Below are positions 60,486-64,000 of a stretch of DNA of 64,000 nt, piece by piece. The position numbers were made by a program, and so were the translations under genes. This DNA is from Candidatus Roizmanbacteria bacterium (GTDB lineage Bacteria; Patescibacteriota; Microgenomatia; UBA1406; GWC2-37-13): positions 1 to 64,000 of the forward strand of contig JAAZNM010000007.1 in NCBI GenBank assembly GCA_012798265.1, read 5' to 3'. The notes under the pieces were generated by a model, which saw only the letters and a list, made by a program, of their open reading frames with translations, searched no databases and was not told the origin of the DNA. Position 1 is the stretch's first letter. The number at the start of each line of letters is the position of its first letter.

Positions 60486-61553
60486 TTAGTCGGTAATTGT
60501 TATTTCCCGTTCCTTTTCTCCCAAATATTTCATTTTTATATAGACTATCTTACCCTTTCCTTTTAAAACTTTGCATAAAGTTCCGATCTTCTCACCCCAC
60601 TCAAAACAAAGAAGGTTATGTTTTTTAAGACAATTTTCTATTCCCAGATCCTTCAGCTCCCCTTCTTCCTGAAGATTGTAGAGATCAAAATGGATAAGTT
60701 TACGGATTAAGTCATCTTTGACGTCATATTCGTAACTGATTACGTAAGAAGGCGAGATGATATTTTTGATATCGAAATAATCGCCCATACCTTTGACTAA
60801 AATCGTCTTGCCGACCCCCATCTCTCCTTCAATTATGAAGATCAACGGTTTTTTTTTAGCTTCATTCAGATAGCGACCAAGAATAAAAGCACCTAGTTTT
60901 CGAGTCTGTCCCGATGTTTTGGTAAGATAGTTTTTTTTGTTCCTAAAAACAATCTCTCCTTGCCTTAATATCTTTATCTTGGGCGCGACCAGATCGATAA
61001 TCGTCGACGGTTTGTTTCTTGGCAGCTTGCCACCGTCGACAACAAGGTCAATCAAACGTTGTTTGTTTTTCGGCAGACCTTTAAGCAGACTTCCTACCGA
61101 ATAATGAGGAGATCGTCCGGAAAGGTTGGCTGAGGTGGCGGTTATCGGTCGACCGAAATTTGAAACCAAGCGCAAAACCGGATCGTAATCAGGCAACCTT
61201 ATTCCCAAGGTTTTACTCTCCGATTCAAGCAGGGGAGATACTTTGCCTTTCGAATTTAAAATCAAGGTAAAGGGACCGGGTAAAAGAGTTTTTATAATCT
61301 GTCTTTGCCTGTTGCCAATTCGTACGATTTTGTCAGACATTGTCAAATCGCAAACAAAAACCGATATCGGCTTTCCCGGAGGTCGGTTTTTGAATTCGAT
61401 AAGCTTGCTTACGGCGGCGTTGTTTGTGGCGTCGACCAACAAGCCGTATACGGTATCCGAAGGAAAAACAACTAACCCGCCGTGTTTTAAGACTTTTATA
61501 ACCATGTTGATGATATCTTCCGACACGAGTTTTTCTAAACTGACTATTTTCAT
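60486..61553 (-). CDS. TsaC-TsaE fusion (threonylcarbamoyl-AMP synthase plus ATPase)
   Basis: A 355-residue fusion. Residues 1-205 are a YrdC/Sua5 domain: GGLVVFPSDTVYGLLVDATN, FKNRPPGKPISVFV (55-67), LLPGPFTLIL, PITATSANLSG (136-146) and PSTIIDL. Residues 215-355 are a TsaE ATPase with Walker A EGEMGVGKTILVKG (GEMGVGKT at 243-250), PSYVISYEY and HFDLYNLQEEGELKDLGIE. TsaC makes threonylcarbamoyl-AMP, TsaE supports the TsaBD complex. Both usually are separate genes. There is no frameshift or internal start at the joint. The 38-bp palindrome overlaps its -35 region. Confidence 0.93.
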   Translation of the reverse strand: MKIVSLEKLVSEDIINMVIKVLKHGGLVVFPSDTVYGLLVDATNNAAVSKLIEFKNRPPGKPISVFVCDLTMSDKIVRIGNRQRQIIKTLLPGPFTLILNSKGKVSPLLESESKTLGIRLPDYDPVLRLVSNFGRPITATSANLSGRSPHYSVGSLLKGLPKNKQRLIDLVVDGGKLPRNKPSTIIDLVAPKIKILRQGEIVFRNKKNYLTKTSGQTRKLGAFILGRYLNEAKKKPLIFIIEGEMGVGKTILVKGMGDYFDIKNIISPSYVISYEYDVKDDLIRKLIHFDLYNLQEEGELKDLGIENCLKKHNLLCFEWGEKIGTLCKVLKGKGKIVYIKMKYLGEKEREITITD

Positions 61554-61558
61554 AATTG

Positions 61559-61564
61559 ACTATA
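61559..61564 (-). promoter_or_regulatory. -10 box of the TsaC-TsaE gene
   Basis: Minus-strand TATAGT ends 5 nt before the ATG at 61553. An overlapping plus-strand TATAAT (61561-61566) points to ftsH. The -35 region falls inside the palindrome at 61568-61605. Confidence 0.45.
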
Positions 61565-61567
61565 ATG

Positions 61568-61605
61568 TTCCCCAATTTTGATACGATCGTATCAAAATTG
61601 GGGAA
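61568..61605. repeat. Perfect 38-bp palindrome between divergent genes
   Basis: The half TTCCCCAATTTTGATACGA is followed without a gap by its exact reverse complement, giving 19 + 19 bp. It lies 15 nt upstream of the TsaC-TsaE ATG and 56 nt upstream of the ftsH ATG. A degenerate copy is at 39795-39832. An operator, a protein-bound structural site or a mobile palindrome are possible. Confidence 0.95.
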
Positions 61606-61648
61606 TAAGCCTAACTTAACTTCGATCCTAATTTTATCAAAATTCTGC

Positions 61649-61654
61649 TAAAAT
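61649..61654 (+). promoter_or_regulatory. -10 box of ftsH
   Basis: TAAAAT ends 6 nt before the ATG at 61661 (leaderless geometry). The upstream 61631-61645 is a short inverted repeat (AATTTT/AAAATT) that resembles the arms of the palindrome. No good -35 is seen. Confidence 0.4.
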
Positions 61655-61660
61655 TAACCC

Positions 61661-63544
61661 ATGATAAACAAAAAAAACAATAAAAATAAAATGGATTTGC
61701 AGAAAATGGTGGAGTTCAAAATGAATTTCGACATTAAAAAGCTTTTCATTACTATCTTTATAATCCTTTTTCTTTTCTACGCTTTTAGGTCTTTTTCTCA
61801 GGAGTTCAAAAAGGCAATGCCGGAAAAATCAATCACCGCCGTCGTTAAGGACATTAAGGACAAAAAAATCAGCAAGGTCGAGGTACTTGACAATCGCATC
61901 ATTGCCTATTACAAAAACGACACCATGGCCATAAGCTACAAAGAACCAAGTGACAGTTTTTTAAAAACAGTAAGAGACGCAGGTATTAATCCCGAAGGAA
62001 TCAATATCGTCATCAAAGACACCCAAACTTCCTCGGGTGTTGTTAATTTTTTAAGCAATCTTATCCCGACCATCCTGATGGTGGCTTTTTTTGTTTTTCT
62101 TTTCCGCCAGGCAAAAGGAGCCCAGGACTCGGTTTTTTCCTTCGGTCAGGCCAAAGTCAAGCGCTTTTCCAAAGATATGCCGAAGATTAGCTTTAATGAC
62201 GTTGCCGGAGTTGAGGAAGCTAAAAAAGAGTTGGAAGAGGTCGTTGATTTTTTGAAACATCCCGACAAATACAAAAAGTTGGGGGCACGCACCCCAAAAG
62301 GAGTTTTACTTGTGGGGCCATCGGGATGCGGAAAAACCCTGCTTGCCAAAGCGGTGGCCGGAGAAGCCAATGTCCCCTTTTTCTCCATCGCCGGATCGGA
62401 GTTTATGGAGATGCTTGTCGGTATCGGAGCAGCCAGGGTCCGCGACCTTTTTTCAACCGCCAAAAAAAGTGCTCCTTCAATTATCTTTATTGATGAGATT
62501 GATGCTATCGGACGCGCCCGTTCCGTCGGAGTCATGCCCTCGCACGACGAAAGGGAGCAAACCTTAAATCAAATACTGGTCGAAATGGATGGCTTTACTC
62601 CCACCGAACAGGTAGTGGTGGTCGCCGCTACTAATAGGGGCGATTTACTCGACGTCGCCCTTCTTAGACCGGGTCGCTTCGACCGCCGGATAATCGTTGA
62701 TTATCCTGATGTCGAGGGCCGAAAAGAGATTACCAAAATCCATGCCCGTGGCAAACCCTTTGAAGAACTGGATTGGGACAAAGTCGCCAAAAGAACCGTT
62801 GGTTTTTCCGGAGCCGACCTTGAAAATATGCTTAACGAAGCCGCTATTCATGCTGCCCGACAGAACAAAAACAAGATCTCCATGGAAGATATTGAAGAAG
62901 CCGCCACCAAGGTGAAGCTCGGCCCGGAAAAGAAACGGCTCCAATCTGATCTTGATAAAAAATTGACCGCTTACCATGAGGCCGGACACGCCATAGTATC
63001 GCATTTTCTTCCCCATACCGATCCGGTCCACCGGATATCGATCGTATCGCGCGGTATGGCCCTGGGTTATACCTTGATCCCACCGGCCAAAGACAAACTT
63101 CATGAAACTAAAACCCATCTGCTTGAAAAAATAAGTGTCATGATGGGCGGCCGAGCCGCTGAAGAAGCCGTCTTCAACGAAGTGACCACTGGAGGCGCCA
63201 ATGACTTTGACCAAGCAACCCAGATAGCTAAAGCCATGGTGGCCGAGTTCGGCATGAGCAGTCTCGGTCCGATCAACTTCGGTCCGACCAACGATATTAC
63301 CGAATGGGGTAAATCATATATGGAACAAGGTCAAATATCCCAAGAAATGCTGGCAAAAATTGACGAAGAGGTCAAGAAAATCATTACCGACGGATACGGC
63401 CAAGCCGCCTCGACCATAAGGGAAAAAAAGGACCTGTTGGACAGGGTTGCCCAGGCTTTACTCGTTCATGAAAGTTTAGATCAGGAAGAGTTTGAAAAAA
63501 TCGTCGGGCCAAAAGAAAAAATACATGTTTTGGCGAAAAAATGA
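61661..63544 (+). CDS. ftsH: FtsH, membrane-bound ATP-dependent zinc protease
   Basis: A 627-residue AAA+ metalloprotease for membrane protein quality control. Two membrane segments (about 27-43 and 127-147) flank an extracytoplasmic domain. The cytoplasmic part has [22 protein letters not shown], Walker [21 protein letters not shown], the pore motif region [16 protein letters not shown], Walker [18 protein letters not shown], the second region of homology [22 protein letters not shown], and the zinc site [13 protein letters not shown] with the third ligand in [12 protein letters not shown]. The start at 61661 gives a basic cytoplasmic N-terminus of 25 residues. It is ATGA-coupled to polA. 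Confidence 0.97.
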   Translation: MINKKNNKNKMDLQKMVEFKMNFDIKKLFITIFIILFLFYAFRSFSQEFKKAMPEKSITAVVKDIKDKKISKVEVLDNRIIAYYKNDTMAISYKEPSDSFLKTVRDAGINPEGINIVIKDTQTSSGVVNFLSNLIPTILMVAFFVFLFRQAKGAQDSVFSFGQAKVKRFSKDMPKISFNDVAGVEEAKKELEEVVDFLKHPDKYKKLGARTPKGVLLVGPSGCGKTLLAKAVAGEANVPFFSIAGSEFMEMLVGIGAARVRDLFSTAKKSAPSIIFIDEIDAIGRARSVGVMPSHDEREQTLNQILVEMDGFTPTEQVVVVAATNRGDLLDVALLRPGRFDRRIIVDYPDVEGRKEITKIHARGKPFEELDWDKVAKRTVGFSGADLENMLNEAAIHAARQNKNKISMEDIEEAATKVKLGPEKKRLQSDLDKKLTAYHEAGHAIVSHFLPHTDPVHRISIVSRGMALGYTLIPPAKDKLHETKTHLLEKISVMMGGRAAEEAVFNEVTTGGANDFDQATQIAKAMVAEFGMSSLGPINFGPTNDITEWGKSYMEQGQISQEMLAKIDEEVKKIITDGYGQAASTIREKKDLLDRVAQALLVHESLDQEEFEKIVGPKEKIHVLAKK

Positions 63545-64000
63545 AAACATTACTGCTTATCGACGGAAACGCAGTCATGCACCGGGCCTATCACGCCATT
63601 CCTCCCTTTAAAACCAAAACGGGACAGATAACCAATGTCCTGTACGGTTTCATTTCCATTCTCCATAAAGCCGTTGAGGATTTTAATCCGACTCATCTGA
63701 TTATCTGTTTTGACCTTCCCGCACCGACATTCAGAAAAAAAATGTTTAGCGACTATAAAGCAACAAGAAAAAAGATCGACGATGATTTCAAGATTCAGAT
63801 ACCGCTCGTTAAAGAAAGTCTTGTTGCTGCCAAGATCGCCTATAGGGAAATGGAAGGTTATGAGGCGGATGATCTCATCGGATCGGCCGCCCATGAATTT
63901 CGCCGCCTGGTAGACAAAATTCTTATCCTTTCAGGGGACAAGGACATTCTCCAGCTTGTCAACGATAAGGTGTTTGTGATTACCCCCCATATTGGTTTTG
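63541..64000 (+). CDS. polA: DNA polymerase I, 5' part (runs off the window)
   Basis: The first 153 codons of a 5'-3' exonuclease-type N-terminal domain: [58 protein letters not shown] and ILILSGDKDILQLVND, with the conserved metal-binding aspartates. Whether the Klenow-like polymerase part follows cannot be seen; a free-standing exonuclease is possible. The ATG overlaps the ftsH stop in an ATGA. Confidence 0.9.
   Translation, partial: MKTLLLIDGNAVMHRAYHAIPPFKTKTGQITNVLYGFISILHKAVEDFNPTHLIICFDLPAPTFRKKMFSDYKATRKKIDDDFKIQIPLVKESLVAAKIAYREMEGYEADDLIGSAAHEFRRLVDKILILSGDKDILQLVNDKVFVITPHIGF

Noticed and set aside
61568-61605. Palindrome as a chromosomal parS site
   Set aside because: It has no similarity to the conserved parS consensus (TGTTTCACGTGAAACA); a link to the ParB-like protein is left only as speculation.
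62645-63214. A 189-codon open frame antisense to ftsH
   Set aside because: Shadow of the conserved ftsH AAA+/protease region; no independent evidence of coding.

Overview
The window looks like a chromosome segment of a streamlined bacterium, most likely a member of the Candidate Phyla Radiation (Patescibacteria), and by gene content closest to Microgenomates-type genomes. This placement is inference: no rRNA is present. It rests on very dense packing (many 4-nt ATGA overlaps, and convergent genes that overlap), a minimal metabolic gene set, a eukaryote-like IleRS, a stand-alone TrpB2, an AMP-phosphorylase-like enzyme, and the order rpsO-pnp-ftsK. UGA acts as a normal stop codon (for example at the ileS/rodA overlap), which argues against the Gracilibacteria and Absconditabacteria code.

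Layout. 1-802: tRNA-Lys, tRNA-Val and divergent lepB. 785-5934 (minus): a ParB-like HTH protein, rpmA, rplU, rodA, ileS. 5990-26406 (minus): a 20-gene dcw (division and cell wall) cluster, in transcription order mraZ, rsmH, ftsL-like, ftsI, murE, pgeF, murC, murB, murA, glmU-like, yvcK, dgkA, mraY, murL, murD, ftsW, murG, ftsQ, ftsA, ftsZ. murF and ddl are absent, and the murD-murL pair indicates the L-Glu/epimerase route to D-Glu in the peptidoglycan stem. 26459-30308 (plus): murJ, an AMP/thymidine phosphorylase-family gene, mltG. 30302-34896 (minus): ftsK, pnp, rpsO. 34945-37472 (plus): a small membrane protein and a class A PBP. 37462-39294 (minus): M20 peptidase and acetyltransferase genes behind an attenuator-like leader. 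39345-43061 (plus): dtd, rarA, a small membrane protein, a structured leader RNA, trpB2. 43064-43767 (minus): rfbC and tRNA-Met. 43793-52039 (plus): a surface-glycan cluster (GT2, O-antigen-ligase-like, GT39, three GT4, FemAB-like). 52036-54393 (minus): lon with a CIRCE-like operator. 54437-59384 (minus): Rrf2 regulator, cysteine desulfurase, IscU, an unusual ferredoxin and a 2-oxoacid:ferredoxin oxidoreductase. 59426-61553 (minus): tsaD and a TsaC-TsaE fusion (t6A modification). 61661-64000 (plus): ftsH and the 5' end of polA.

How the genes work together. Most of the window makes, flips, polymerises and decorates the cell wall: Mur enzymes, MraY, MurG, MurJ, FtsW/RodA, PBPs, MltG, FemAB and glycosyltransferases. 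This is coupled to division (FtsZ, A, Q, L, I, K). A second theme is Fe-S and ferredoxin metabolism, where an Rrf2 regulator heads an operon that runs from cluster assembly to a ferredoxin-dependent oxidoreductase. Proteolysis (Lon, FtsH) and translation or tRNA quality (IleRS, Dtd, TsaC/D/E, L21, L27, S15) complete it.

Regulatory architecture is the most unusual aspect. About fourteen genes have a -10 hexamer 5-9 nt before the start codon, which predicts leaderless mRNAs. Several divergent pairs share a symmetric ATTATAAT -10. Convergent gene pairs overlap with no terminator between them. The only two clear intrinsic terminators lie upstream of genes, each after a short leader ORF (before the acetyltransferase/peptidase pair and before trpB). 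A perfect 38-bp palindrome beside ftsH has a degenerate copy after dtd.
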